A stretch of 64,000 nt of DNA from Candidatus Zixiibacteriota bacterium (GTDB lineage Bacteria; Zixibacteria; MSB-5A5; GN15; JACZUZ01): assembly GCA_024280775.1 (NCBI GenBank), contig JAJRPM010000008.1, positions 62,001 to 126,000 on the forward strand. Reading direction: 5' to 3'. Each line of letters opens with the position of its first letter. Position 1 is the first letter of the stretch. The translations under genes were made by a program, and so were the position numbers. Under the pieces are notes generated by a model. That model saw nothing but the letters and a program-made list of their open reading frames with translations. It had not been told where the DNA came from and did no database searches. Below, piece after piece: positions 54,000 to 62,959 of the stretch.

Positions 54000-54036
54000 A
54001 AAAAGCCCGACAGTCTCGCTGTCGGGCTTTTTCTTT
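54000..54036 (+). terminator. Terminator after spondin gene
   Basis: AGCCCGACAG and CTGTCGGGCT pair around TCTCG, with an A-run before and T-run after. The same hairpin recurs at 55831-55866. Confidence 0.93.
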
Positions 54037-54197
54037 CGAAAATGTGGAAGACCACCTCCGATCTGCCATACGTCTTATTCGCTTGACATTGTTATGCGCA
54101 ACTTCATACCTTTGTTTCTCGTCCTTCAACGAGGAGCTTGTGGGCATTTCACAATTAGAGAAGCATCGATACACGCATGTTTGAAAGGCAGGAGCTT

Positions 54198-55757
54198 ATG
54201 AGAACGTTTCTAGTTACACTAACGTTAACGGTAATGCTATTTTCGTCAAATGCAATAGCCGGTAAGAAGCGATTTGCTAAAGTAACATTTAGCAGTGGTG
54301 AAACTGCGATTTGTGATATCCGAAAATTCGACAGAAAATCTCTTAGGCTAGAAGTCAAAATAGAAAATAAGAAGAGAAAGATTGGGATCAACAAAATATC
54401 ATTTCTCCAATATGACACCTCAGCATCTCCGCGACACTGCGACTTCACAAGCTCTCAAACGGATTTAGTATACACATCAAAAGGTGGCAAGTTGGATTGC
54501 ATAGTCCGCAAGATTGAAAAGGATAAACTCACCGTTCGCTTGCCTCTTTCTAGCGGAAAAACGCGAGATGTAGAATTATCTGTCGATTCAATCTCCACAG
54601 TTTGCTTAAACCCGGATGTCTTAAACATTGAGCGATTCGAGTATGGGGGTGGATTCAATCTCATAGACGAATCTAGAGAATTCGCTCTAACTTCCAACTA
54701 CGCCGAAGGGATTGAGGCCACCAAGCCAATGTTGGGAGACTCAATTGTTGATTCTTATCTCGATAGTTTGGGTGATTATATTGCAAGCTATTCGCGACGC
54801 TCGGATATCGATTACACTTTCAAGGCAATAAACAGCCTAGACATAAACGCTTTTACAGTTGGCGGTGGCAAAATATATATCAATAGAGGGCTAATAGAAG
54901 CCATGTCATCCGAAGAGGAGTTGGCAGGTGTACTTGCGCATGAAATCGGTCACAATGTAGGAAAACACACTACAAAACAACTTTCCAAGCAGCTACTCTA
55001 TTCCGGCGTGATTGAAGCCGCAGGTGAAGTACTCAATTCGGATAAGAACGAATGGGCTAAGGCACTTACAGATGTTGGAGGGGTGGCAGCGTTCTTCGGG
55101 CTAATGAAATACAGTCGTGACGATGAAAGAGAAGCGGATATGTTGGGCGCGTATAACTTATACGCCGCAGATATCAATCCGCAAGGGATGGTAACTCTCT
55201 TTGAAACTCTTAATAAAGTTAGTCCGGCAAATCGTAATTTCTTAGAAGAGTGGAGCGCCACGCACCCGGATGCAAAAGAGAGGGGCAATAACATTTCTGA
55301 AGAACTGAGTTTCTTGGACTTGGAGGAAGTCAATTCCTCAAACGAGAGATTCGAGTGGGTTAGAGACTATGTGTCTGCCCTCCCTCCACCTTTACTAAAT
55401 GCTCCATTCTACGTGGACACATTCGCCATTGGTGCAGGAGAATACATTCACAAGCAATTGACGTTCGATGCAGATAAGCTCAGGAAAGTAAGAGTCTATG
55501 GGAATTTCAAAGCGTATCGCCAAGGTGGTAAGTTTGACGATGTAGTTCTGCATATATTTAATGAAACAAATTTCATTAACTGGTCCAACAATCGAAAGTC
55601 CACAGAGTTGTTAGATACAGATCGTATCAGCGCATATGACTTGGATTATAGCTTTGCCGACCCTGGAGTTTACTACATAGTTTTTGACAATAGTTACTCG
55701 ATTTTTACTCCGAAAGTAGTTGCGGCGGATATATATATTGAATTCCAGGAGAAATGA
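54198..55757 (+). CDS. M48-family metalloprotease, exported
   Basis: The 519-residue zinc protease has a signal peptide (MRTFLVTLTLTVMLFSSNAIA), a beta-rich N-terminal region, and an M48 core with HEIGH at about 248-252. DDEREADMLGAYNLY supplies the third ligand Glu (about 311). The segment FTVGGGKIYINRGLIEAMSSEEELAGVLAHE is diagnostic. A C-terminal beta domain (about 400-519) ends with GVYYIVFDNSY, perhaps for binding. The ATG at 54198 follows AGGAG; an earlier in-frame ATG at 54177 adds seven residues. It probably acts in periplasmic quality control like BepA. Confidence 0.9.
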   Translation: MRTFLVTLTLTVMLFSSNAIAGKKRFAKVTFSSGETAICDIRKFDRKSLRLEVKIENKKRKIGINKISFLQYDTSASPRHCDFTSSQTDLVYTSKGGKLDCIVRKIEKDKLTVRLPLSSGKTRDVELSVDSISTVCLNPDVLNIERFEYGGGFNLIDESREFALTSNYAEGIEATKPMLGDSIVDSYLDSLGDYIASYSRRSDIDYTFKAINSLDINAFTVGGGKIYINRGLIEAMSSEEELAGVLAHEIGHNVGKHTTKQLSKQLLYSGVIEAAGEVLNSDKNEWAKALTDVGGVAAFFGLMKYSRDDEREADMLGAYNLYAADINPQGMVTLFETLNKVSPANRNFLEEWSATHPDAKERGNNISEELSFLDLEEVNSSNERFEWVRDYVSALPPPLLNAPFYVDTFAIGAGEYIHKQLTFDADKLRKVRVYGNFKAYRQGGKFDDVVLHIFNETNFINWSNNRKSTELLDTDRISAYDLDYSFADPGVYYIVFDNSYSIFTPKVVAADIYIEFQEK

Positions 55758-55830
55758 TTAGCTTTAGCTCTATAGGCCAGTTGCGAAATAAAGGCAATTG
55801 GAATGCCTAACTAGCAATACTCACGCAATA

Positions 55831-55866
55831 AAAAAAGCCCGACAGTCTCGCTGTCGGGCTTTTCTC
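55831..55866. terminator. Two-way terminator between M48 protease and second H1-like gene
   Basis: The AGCCCGACAGTCTCGCTGTC then GGGCT hairpin is identical to that at 54000. A-runs and T-runs on either side let it serve both convergent genes. Confidence 0.92.
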
Positions 55867-55902
55867 AATTCAATGATTTAACAAAGAATCTTGTAGTACC
55901 GT

Positions 55903-56346
55903 TTAGCGACGACGGGTGGTCTTACGCTTCATGGTGGTCTTGCGCTTCATCGGTGAAGTGCGACGAGCTGAGCTACGACGAGCAACAGTCTTGCGTGAGC
56001 TGGCCTTACGGACCGGGCTCTTGCGGGTTTTCATTCCACCGTTACCGGCAGTCTTGGCGACCATTGACAAGAAGTTTTTGTTCTTCTTGAGGCTCAATGA
56101 ACCGGCTTTCGCACGGACAGAAGCGACGGTGCGACCAAGTGACTTGGCGATTCTGGTGTTAGTCGTGTTCTTGTAGTTCTTGCGAAGCATGCTGATTTCG
56201 CTGGCTGACCAAACTTTAACGCGAACTGTGGCGCCGCGCTTGGTGGCGCTACGACGTGTGGTTGCGCGCGGTGTGGCGGTGCGACGTGCTGCATTGCGCT
56301 TGGCGGCTACTGATTTACGACCTCTGGTTGTTTTACGAAAAGCCAT
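55903..56346 (-). CDS. Histone H1-like basic protein, second paralogue
   Basis: The 147-residue Arg/Ser/Thr-rich protein is related to the one at 10449-10961. Its core (about 41-87) reads VRVKVWSASEISMLRKNYKN, then TTNTRIAKSLGRTVASVRAK and AGSLSLKK, aligning with W, EIS, L-K-x-Y-K, TN, IA, RT, RAKA and L of the first. The tails differ: this one is richer in Arg/Ser, the other in Lys. Both end in KRKTTxKRKTTRRR-type sequence. GAAAGGAG precedes the ATG. It is monocistronic with a 490-bp upstream region. It presumably binds DNA non-specifically, with the two paralogues perhaps used at different growth stages. Confidence 0.84.
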   Translation of the reverse strand: MAFRKTTRGRKSVAAKRNAARRTATPRATTRRSATKRGATVRVKVWSASEISMLRKNYKNTTNTRIAKSLGRTVASVRAKAGSLSLKKNKNFLSMVAKTAGNGGMKTRKSPVRKASSRKTVARRSSARRTSPMKRKTTMKRKTTRRR

Positions 56347-56837
56347 TTGATGGCTCCTTTCAATGTGTTAATGCTCAAACGGAATTCCACCCAAATCTGT
56401 TATTCAGTTCTGATAACCAATGAATCTGATACCAAAACCTATCCCCTTCTTCGAATGTCGTTCCCTTCTTGGTTATTAGGTTATTCTATTTGTTTTCGGT
56501 TTAGTGTTTACTGTCCTCACATTGCCTTTGGCAATCTGCGCTTGTATTCCAATTCCCGCCTCACTTCGGACATACGATTAAAACCGCATATCTGAAATAA
56601 CACGATGAATTTGTTACAGGTATCGGCTTGTCCGACAGAAACTTTGCCAAATTGCGCAATTTTTTCACATTTTTTCAGCTAAAGTTTCACCAAAATCTGT
56701 TTTCAGTGGAGAAAAGACCCATTTTCGCACACTCCATAGGGAGAAACGCATAGTGTTATGCATCTGAAATCATGGTGGAAAACGAAAAAGCGTCAAATGT
56801 AATTGGAAAGAAGGAGGAACACGGGGTGCAGCAGAAG
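56347..56837. other. Upstream region of second H1-like gene
   Basis: About 490 AT-rich bases with no gene. A small perfect palindrome ATTGCCTTTGGCAAT lies at 56521-56535, and an A/T-tract stretch at 56655-56690 resembles the AT-rich zone ahead of the other H1-like gene. No strong promoter pair is seen. Confidence 0.45.
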
Positions 56838-58166
56838 CTAGGCTTGTCTTGAAAACGGCATAGTCATACACCGTGCGCCGCCACGACCGCGAGAAAGTTC
56901 CGCGCCGTGCACCGAGACCAAAGTCTTCTCAACACTAGCTGGATCAAGCGTCAGGAATTCCTGCGCTGTCACAATGCTATAGCCGGCTTTTTTGAAAGAG
57001 GCGATAGTCTCAATGTTGCGTTCATAGATAAACGCCACTGTCGGACGCGCCGCGAACAAATTGGCCCCGTCAGTCCATTGCTCGCGAGATTGAAACAATA
57101 ATGAATCACCGCCGCATTTGAAGCGATTAGGAAAGTCATAACCGATTCTCTTAAGCGCCGCGAACAGCCCGCCGGGGCTTGAATCGTCGGTGATTGTTGC
57201 TTTGCCAGCGACCAACTCATAGGTAAGAGCTCTCGCTGGAGTGGTTGAAGGATCGTCCTCACTAAAGAGCGGCGGATAATAAACACAATCCTGCGGCCCG
57301 ATAACTGTGAATACCGTATCGAGATGCATGGTAGCCCGCTCTGCAGGCAGTTCCACCATAATCAGACGTTTCACTATTCCTTCGCTCAAAAGTCTCTGCG
57401 CCAAAAGCTCAACAGCTAACTTGGTTGTGCGCTCACCGGAGCCGACTATCACTGTCTCATGGTCAAAGGCCATCACATCGCCACCTTCGATATGCACCGC
57501 GCCATTACTGTTAGCGGCCGAGGCGTCATCGAGAATATCTATGATATTAGTATTGGCAAATACCGAATGATAGCGGAAGATGTACTGCGCCAACAAAGCC
57601 TCACGAAGGCGAACTCGTTTTGCCGGATGCGAAAGGATTACCGCGCGTCCGATGAACGCCCCGATATCACGAGTAAACATCAGATTCGGAATAGGGCGAA
57701 AATATCTGCGTCTTGAACTTGTCTGGTCTTTGCTGGCGGCGCTAGTGTCAGATCCGCTAATGAGTAGTTTTGCCAATTGAGAGGCCGAAAGGTCAGCGCT
57801 CAGCAGGAAATCATGAGTTCGCAGCCCCACACCCTCCAGCGCCGAAACCGCCCCGACAATATCAGAGCGAACCTTTTCATCGCCTAGAATCTCGGTCAGC
57901 AAATCCGCAAATTGCAAAACGCCGTCATCACCTGCTATATGTCGCAAGCAGGCCACAAAATCGCTATGCTCGGATGCGGCTTTCTTCAGGAAGAGTATAT
58001 CCTCAACCAAATAAGACTCAGCCATATCCGCCTCCAGAGGCACCATTTCCCATTCAGGACCGGGAGTGTGCACAACCACTTTTTGCAATGGATGATATTC
58101 TGAAGGGAGGTTCATTGGGTCTTGTTCGGCTTTGGTTGATGTAGTTTTTGTTATGGCTGATTTCAT
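56838..58166 (-). CDS. Arginine deiminase-family enzyme
   Basis: The 442-residue guanidino-group-modifying enzyme has FTRDIGAFIG, HIEGGDVMAFD, TMHLDTVFT and the C-terminal GGARCMTMPF with the nucleophilic Cys. These match arginine deiminase, which turns arginine into citrulline and ammonia, including the SRGRGGARC lead-in. It is somewhat longer than the roughly 410-residue norm and has a loop (about 140-155, SGSDTSAASKDQTSS) not seen in typical enzymes. The ATG at 58166 follows GAGAG. No arcB, arcC or antiporter lies nearby. Confidence 0.88.
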   Translation of the reverse strand: MKSAITKTTSTKAEQDPMNLPSEYHPLQKVVVHTPGPEWEMVPLEADMAESYLVEDILFLKKAASEHSDFVACLRHIAGDDGVLQFADLLTEILGDEKVRSDIVGAVSALEGVGLRTHDFLLSADLSASQLAKLLISGSDTSAASKDQTSSRRRYFRPIPNLMFTRDIGAFIGRAVILSHPAKRVRLREALLAQYIFRYHSVFANTNIIDILDDASAANSNGAVHIEGGDVMAFDHETVIVGSGERTTKLAVELLAQRLLSEGIVKRLIMVELPAERATMHLDTVFTVIGPQDCVYYPPLFSEDDPSTTPARALTYELVAGKATITDDSSPGGLFAALKRIGYDFPNRFKCGGDSLLFQSREQWTDGANLFAARPTVAFIYERNIETIASFKKAGYSIVTAQEFLTLDPASVEKTLVSVHGAELSRGRGGARCMTMPFSRQA

Positions 58167-58414
58167 CGAATGCTCTCTTGGTTCCTGTATCGACCGCTAC
58201 GATTTATGTTTCAGCGAAGTCCCGGGAATACGCGCTGAGGGAATATAACAGTATAGTCAACCCGGGCAATAGTCGCGCAATTAGAAATATGTGAGGTTCG
58301 CGACGGGCATAAACTCCGCTGAGGCTTGCATTTTCTTGGTTGTAATCGTTGATTTGCAAGGCGCGTTTGAATACTCGAACCTACACTTGAAACGATAATA
58401 GCGGATATTGACCT

Positions 58415-58987
58415 ATGAACTCTGATTCACAGAAAAGATGCAAATGGTGCCTTGGCGACGAACTCATGCTCGCCTATCACGATACTGAATGGGGCGTTCC
58501 GGTGCATGACGACCGGGTACATTTCGAATACCTGATTCTCGATGCCGCCCAGGCGGGACTCTCCTGGAAAACCGTATTGCACAAACGCGAGAACTACCGC
58601 AAGGCATTCGCAGATTTCGACCCGGTGAAAGTTGCGCGCTTCAGCGAGAAGAAAATCGCAAAACTCCTCGAGAATCCCGGGATTATCCGTAATAGATTGA
58701 AAGTAAACGCCGCAGTGACCAGCGCCAAAGCTTTCTTGCAGGTTCAAAAAGAGTTTGGTAGCTTTGATAAGTACATTTGGGGGTTTGTTGACGGAGAAAC
58801 TATTATCAATCGCTGGAAAAACATGAGTCAAATTCCGGCCAAAACCTCAATTTCAGAAGCAATGAGCAAAGACATGAAAAATCGCGGTTTCAAATTTTGC
58901 GGCCCGACAATTTGTTATGCCTACATGCAAGCCGCAGGTTTGGTCAATGACCATGAAACTTCATGCTTCCGCTACAAAGAAGTCTAA
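58415..58987 (+). CDS. tag: DNA-3-methyladenine glycosylase I
   Basis: The 190-residue repair glycosylase starts with RCKWCLGDELMLAYHDTEWG, as Tag does, with Glu and zinc-binding residues in place. It shows LDAAQAGLSWKTVLHKRENYRKAFADFD and a C-terminal zinc part NDHETSCFRY. It removes 3-methyladenine from alkylated DNA. It stands 24 bases before the DUF2752 gene. Confidence 0.97.
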   Translation: MNSDSQKRCKWCLGDELMLAYHDTEWGVPVHDDRVHFEYLILDAAQAGLSWKTVLHKRENYRKAFADFDPVKVARFSEKKIAKLLENPGIIRNRLKVNAAVTSAKAFLQVQKEFGSFDKYIWGFVDGETIINRWKNMSQIPAKTSISEAMSKDMKNRGFKFCGPTICYAYMQAAGLVNDHETSCFRYKEV

Positions 58988-59011
58988 CTCGGAAACATAG
59001 CACAAAAGTTG

Positions 59012-59431
59012 ATGCGCCAAATTTTATCTCATATATTCCACCGGAACTTTGTTCTACTGGTGGTATTAGGTATAGCGATAGCTCTGGTGACGCTGTTTCT
59101 GTTTAATCCTGCCGAGAGCGCCTGGTATCCTCATTGTATATTCCATGAAGCAACCGGCTGGCATTGCCCCGGATGCGGAACTTTGCGCGCAGGGTATCTC
59201 TTGTTGCATGGAGAGTTTGTAGCAGCGCTCTCGTCGAACCTTTTGGCGGTGATATTCCTGGGGATTTATGCGCCTATGTACCTTTACCGCGGATTCAAGG
59301 GCGGAGGTTGGCGCGTATTAGACACCTTCACTGTTTCGTCCTGGGTCGGTTGGACGGTAGTTGTGATTGTCTTGGCATTCTGGATTCTATGCAATCTAAG
59401 TGTCACACCATTCAATTGGTTAGCGCCATAA
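59012..59431 (+). CDS. DUF2752 small membrane protein
   Basis: The 139-residue protein has three hydrophobic segments and the DUF2752 signature WHCPGCGTLRAGYLLLHGEFVAALSSN, whose CxxC suggests metal or redox chemistry at the membrane. The ATG at 59012 follows a TTG one codon upstream; either could start. Function unknown. Confidence 0.88.
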   Translation: MRQILSHIFHRNFVLLVVLGIAIALVTLFLFNPAESAWYPHCIFHEATGWHCPGCGTLRAGYLLLHGEFVAALSSNLLAVIFLGIYAPMYLYRGFKGGGWRVLDTFTVSSWVGWTVVVIVLAFWILCNLSVTPFNWLAP

Positions 59432-59453
59432 TATGACTGTCATCGAACATAGA

Positions 59454-59559
59454 GTCATTGCGAGGAATCAGATGCAAAGCATCTGACGACGCGGCAATCT
59501 CGTCTATTCAAAGCCGGTCTAACGTTCAAACCAGATTGCCGCACTTTGCTCGCATAGAC
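59454..59559. repeat. Divergent GTCATTGCGAGG repeat copy
   Basis: This begins GTCATTGCGAGGA and ends GCACTTTGCTCGCATAGAC. An extra ATCAGATGCAAAGCATCTGA hairpin is inserted after the first arm, so it is longer (106 bp) and less conserved than the three copies near 31 kb. Confidence 0.75.
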
Positions 59560-59617
59560 AACAATGCGACACTAAGGCGCTTACAGGAAGAAAACAAATA
59601 ACTTAGAGAGAAAACCC

Positions 59618-59794
59618 ATGGCGTTGAAAATGAAAAAAGAATGCGAGCGCTGTCACATTGAACTACAGTCTTCTTCGGAGGCATTCATCTGTACACATGA
59701 ATGCACCTTTTGTCCGAACTGCACAGGCATGATGGGCGCCACCTGCCCGAATTGTGGTGGTGAATTGGTGAAGCGCCCTAGAAGCAAAGAATGA
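59618..59794 (+). CDS. DUF1272-type small zinc-ribbon protein
   Basis: The 58-residue protein reads MALKMKKECERCHIELQSSS and continues through EAFICTHECTFCPNC and GATCPNCGGELVKRP. Its cysteine pairs (C9/C12, C25/C29, C32/C35, C43/C46) match DUF1272 proteins, small zinc-binding proteins of unknown function. It is complete, on its own, and sits between a repeat and uvrA. A purine-rich TTAGAGAG lies upstream of the ATG. Confidence 0.9.
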   Translation: MALKMKKECERCHIELQSSSEAFICTHECTFCPNCTGMMGATCPNCGGELVKRPRSKE

Positions 59795-59874
59795 GTCAAC
59801 GGGCGAACATCATCAGTAACTCAATGGCAGACACCATTTCTAGCATATACTAGAAATGGTCTAAACCGTATTCT

Positions 59875-62763
59875 CTATAACGCCAACGCAAACTTCTCCG
59901 CTCGTCTTTTCTTGCCGGCTCCATTCTCCGCGTGTGTCTTGAGAATATCGCGTAAGAAGGCGCCTGTGTAGCTTCCTCGGGTATTGGCTACTTCTTCGGG
60001 TGTGCCACTCGCTACTATTCGGCCGCCCTCGTCTCCGCCCTCGGGGCCCAAGTCCAGCACATAGTCCGCGGTTTTTACCACATCGAGATTGTGCTCTATC
60101 ACCACTACTGTGTTGCCCCGCTCCACCAACTCATGCAGGACATTTAGCAACAAGCGAATGTCTTCAAAATGTAAGCCGGTGGTTGGTTCATCAAGGATAT
60201 ACATTGTGCGGCCAGTTGAAGTCTTCGATAGCTCAGTTGAGAGTTTTATTCGTTGCGCCTCACCGCCGGAGAGCGTTGTCGCTTGCTGGCCGAGATGAAT
60301 ATATCCCAAACCAACAGCCTTAAGAGTCATCAGCTTCTTCTTAATCCGCGGCACATTGATGAAGAACAACAGAGCCTCATCAACTGTCATATCCAACACA
60401 TCGGCAATTGATTTGCCTTTGTACAGAACATCCAATGTCTCACGATTGAAGCGCTTGCCTTTGCAAACTTCACAAGGGATATAAACATCAGGCAGGAAAT
60501 GCATTTCTATCTTGATGATTCCATCACCCTGACAGGCCTCACAGCGCCCGCCTTTGACATTGAACGAGAATCTCCCGGGCTTATAGCCGCGCACTTTTGA
60601 TTCCATCAAAGTAGAGAACAAGTCACGAACAAAAGTGAAAACACCGGTATAGGTAGCAGGGTTAGAACGCGGCGTGCGTCCAATTGGTGACTGGTCTATA
60701 TCAATCACTTTATCGATATGTTCAGTTCCGGTTATTTGTTCATAGGGAAGCGCGGCTTTCAGTGATGAATAGAATTGTCGCGCCAGGATGCGATAGAGTG
60801 TTTCGTTTATCAAGGTAGACTTGCCGGAACCGGAAACTCCGGTAACTGCTACGAAACATCCCAAAGGAATTTCAGCGCGAACACTATGGAGGTTGTTGCC
60901 GGTAGCGCCTGTCAGCCTGATTTTCTCTCCACTTCCCTTGCGGCGCACAGTCGGAACTGGAATTTGTTTCTTGCCGGAAAGGTATTGTCCGGTGACAGAT
61001 TTACGTGAACGCATTATTTGCGCGGGAGTTCCCTCAGCGACAATGTGGCCGCCGTGAATCCCGGCGCCCGGACCGAGGTCCAACACATGATCCGCGGCGC
61101 GGATTGTCTCTGCGTCATGCTCAACTACTATCACGGTATTCCCCAAATCACGTAACTGCAATAAGGTTTGTAACAATCTCTGATTGTCACGTTGATGCAA
61201 ACCAATCGATGGTTCATCGAGCACATATAAAACGCCGACAAGTCGTGAACCGATTTGCGTCGCCAGTCGAATCCGCTGGGCCTCACCGCCAGAGAGTGTT
61301 GCAGTTCCGCGCTCTAGTGTCAGATAGTCCAGGCCTACGTCATTGAGGAATGACAGGCGCTCACGAATCTCTTTGAGAATCTGTTTGGCGATTGTGGTTT
61401 GGCGTTTGTTCAACTTGATACCCTTGAAGAACGCATCTGCATTCCTGATTGACATACTGGTAATGTCACGGATGTTTTTCTTATCAACCAAAACCGCCAG
61501 CGCTTCGGGTTTTAGTCGCGCTCCCTCGCACTCCGGGCAAGGCATTATAGTCATAAAGCGCTCCAGCCAGGTGCGGACAAAGGAGCTGTCGGTTTGTTTG
61601 TGGCGGCGACTCAAATGCGGAATCACACCCTCGAAAACTGCCGTGTATGAGCCGGAGCCATTGCCTTTGGAGCGGACATATTTGAAGCGCATCTCTTCAT
61701 CGCCTGAGCCATAGAGAATTACTTTTTGGATTTTCTTGGGAAGTTTATCAAATGCTTTGGAGAGTTTGAACCCATAGTGATCGGCGACTCCCAGCAAGAG
61801 AAACCGATAGTGATTGGCCATATCAGCCCCCCAGGGAGCGATTGCTCCCTCGGTGATAGACAGTGACGGATCAGGTATGATACGACTCTCGTTGAATTCC
61901 ATTTGCGAACCCAACCCCGAACATCCCGGGCAGGCGCCGAATGGCGAATTGAACGAAAACAAGCGCGGTGTGGCCTCTTCATAGCTAATGCCACAATGCA
62001 AACAAGCAAAACTCTCGGAAAACAAATGATCGTTGCCGTCGATGTTAATCAAACATGACCCGCCACCGGTGGTGAGAGCTGTTTCAATTGAATCGGCAAG
62101 ACGACGTTTGACTTTGTCTTTGACAACCAGTCTGTCGACCACCGCTTCGATTGTGTGCTTCTTTTTCTTGTTGAGTTTGATGTCGTTGATTTCTTCCAGC
62201 GAAACAATATCGCCGTTGATACGAAACCGCACAAACCCGTCAGTGAGCGCCTCTTCGAGAATATCCTTATGCTCACCTTTTTTGCCGACAATCAACGGCG
62301 CCAGCACAATCATTCGTGACCCTTCAGGAAACGCCAGCGCCGCATCGACAATCTGTTGAACAGTCTGACGACTAACTAATTTGCCACACTTTACACAATG
62401 TGGAACTCCAATGCGCGCAAAGAGCAACCGCAAATAATCATAAACCTCGGTCATAGTTCCAACAGTAGAGCGAGGATTCTTAGAGGCGCCTTTTTGTTCA
62501 ATTGAAATCGCCGGGGAGAGTCCTTCGATGAAATCCACATCCGGCTTTTCCATCAGCCCCAAAAACTGCCTCGCATAGGCCGAGAGAGATTCGACATAGC
62601 GCCGTTGTCCTTCGGCGTAGATTGTATCGAACGCCAGCGATGATTTGCCGGAGCCGGAGAGTCCGGTGATGACCGTGAATTTGTTACGCGGGATTTCTAC
62701 ATCAAGGTTCGCAAGGTTGTGTTCCCTCGCGCCCTTTATCCAAAGTATATCTTTTTGAGCCAA
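59875..62763 (-). CDS. uvrA: Excinuclease ABC subunit A
   Basis: The 962-residue DNA damage sensor of nucleotide excision repair is an ABC-family dimer. It has two Walker A motifs ([10 protein letters not shown] near the N-terminus and [10 protein letters not shown] in the second half), two [26 protein letters not shown] signatures, and zinc fingers including CPGCSGLG and [11 protein letters not shown]...CEVCKG. Length is typical, with a short Lys/Arg-rich tail. The start is a TTG at 62763, 8 bases after AGGT. It is well conserved and not in an operon with uvrB here. Confidence 0.97.
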   Translation of the reverse strand: MAQKDILWIKGAREHNLANLDVEIPRNKFTVITGLSGSGKSSLAFDTIYAEGQRRYVESLSAYARQFLGLMEKPDVDFIEGLSPAISIEQKGASKNPRSTVGTMTEVYDYLRLLFARIGVPHCVKCGKLVSRQTVQQIVDAALAFPEGSRMIVLAPLIVGKKGEHKDILEEALTDGFVRFRINGDIVSLEEINDIKLNKKKKHTIEAVVDRLVVKDKVKRRLADSIETALTTGGGSCLINIDGNDHLFSESFACLHCGISYEEATPRLFSFNSPFGACPGCSGLGSQMEFNESRIIPDPSLSITEGAIAPWGADMANHYRFLLLGVADHYGFKLSKAFDKLPKKIQKVILYGSGDEEMRFKYVRSKGNGSGSYTAVFEGVIPHLSRRHKQTDSSFVRTWLERFMTIMPCPECEGARLKPEALAVLVDKKNIRDITSMSIRNADAFFKGIKLNKRQTTIAKQILKEIRERLSFLNDVGLDYLTLERGTATLSGGEAQRIRLATQIGSRLVGVLYVLDEPSIGLHQRDNQRLLQTLLQLRDLGNTVIVVEHDAETIRAADHVLDLGPGAGIHGGHIVAEGTPAQIMRSRKSVTGQYLSGKKQIPVPTVRRKGSGEKIRLTGATGNNLHSVRAEIPLGCFVAVTGVSGSGKSTLINETLYRILARQFYSSLKAALPYEQITGTEHIDKVIDIDQSPIGRTPRSNPATYTGVFTFVRDLFSTLMESKVRGYKPGRFSFNVKGGRCEACQGDGIIKIEMHFLPDVYIPCEVCKGKRFNRETLDVLYKGKSIADVLDMTVDEALLFFINVPRIKKKLMTLKAVGLGYIHLGQQATTLSGGEAQRIKLSTELSKTSTGRTMYILDEPTTGLHFEDIRLLLNVLHELVERGNTVVVIEHNLDVVKTADYVLDLGPEGGDEGGRIVASGTPEEVANTRGSYTGAFLRDILKTHAENGAGKKRRAEKFALAL

Positions 62764-62959
62764 TTCTTGTACCTGGAAATATGTGAATCGTTAGTTTTCT
62801 CTACACTTAGTGTTCTCTACACCTGGTTCCGCTATCACAATTGGATTGCGGCGAACCCATAGTATAGCCCACACTACCCAAACTACCAAGAGATTGACAC
62901 CTGCAAACCCTATCAATTCATCACATTTCAAAAAGCAGCGCTGATGCGAGGCCGGATGC

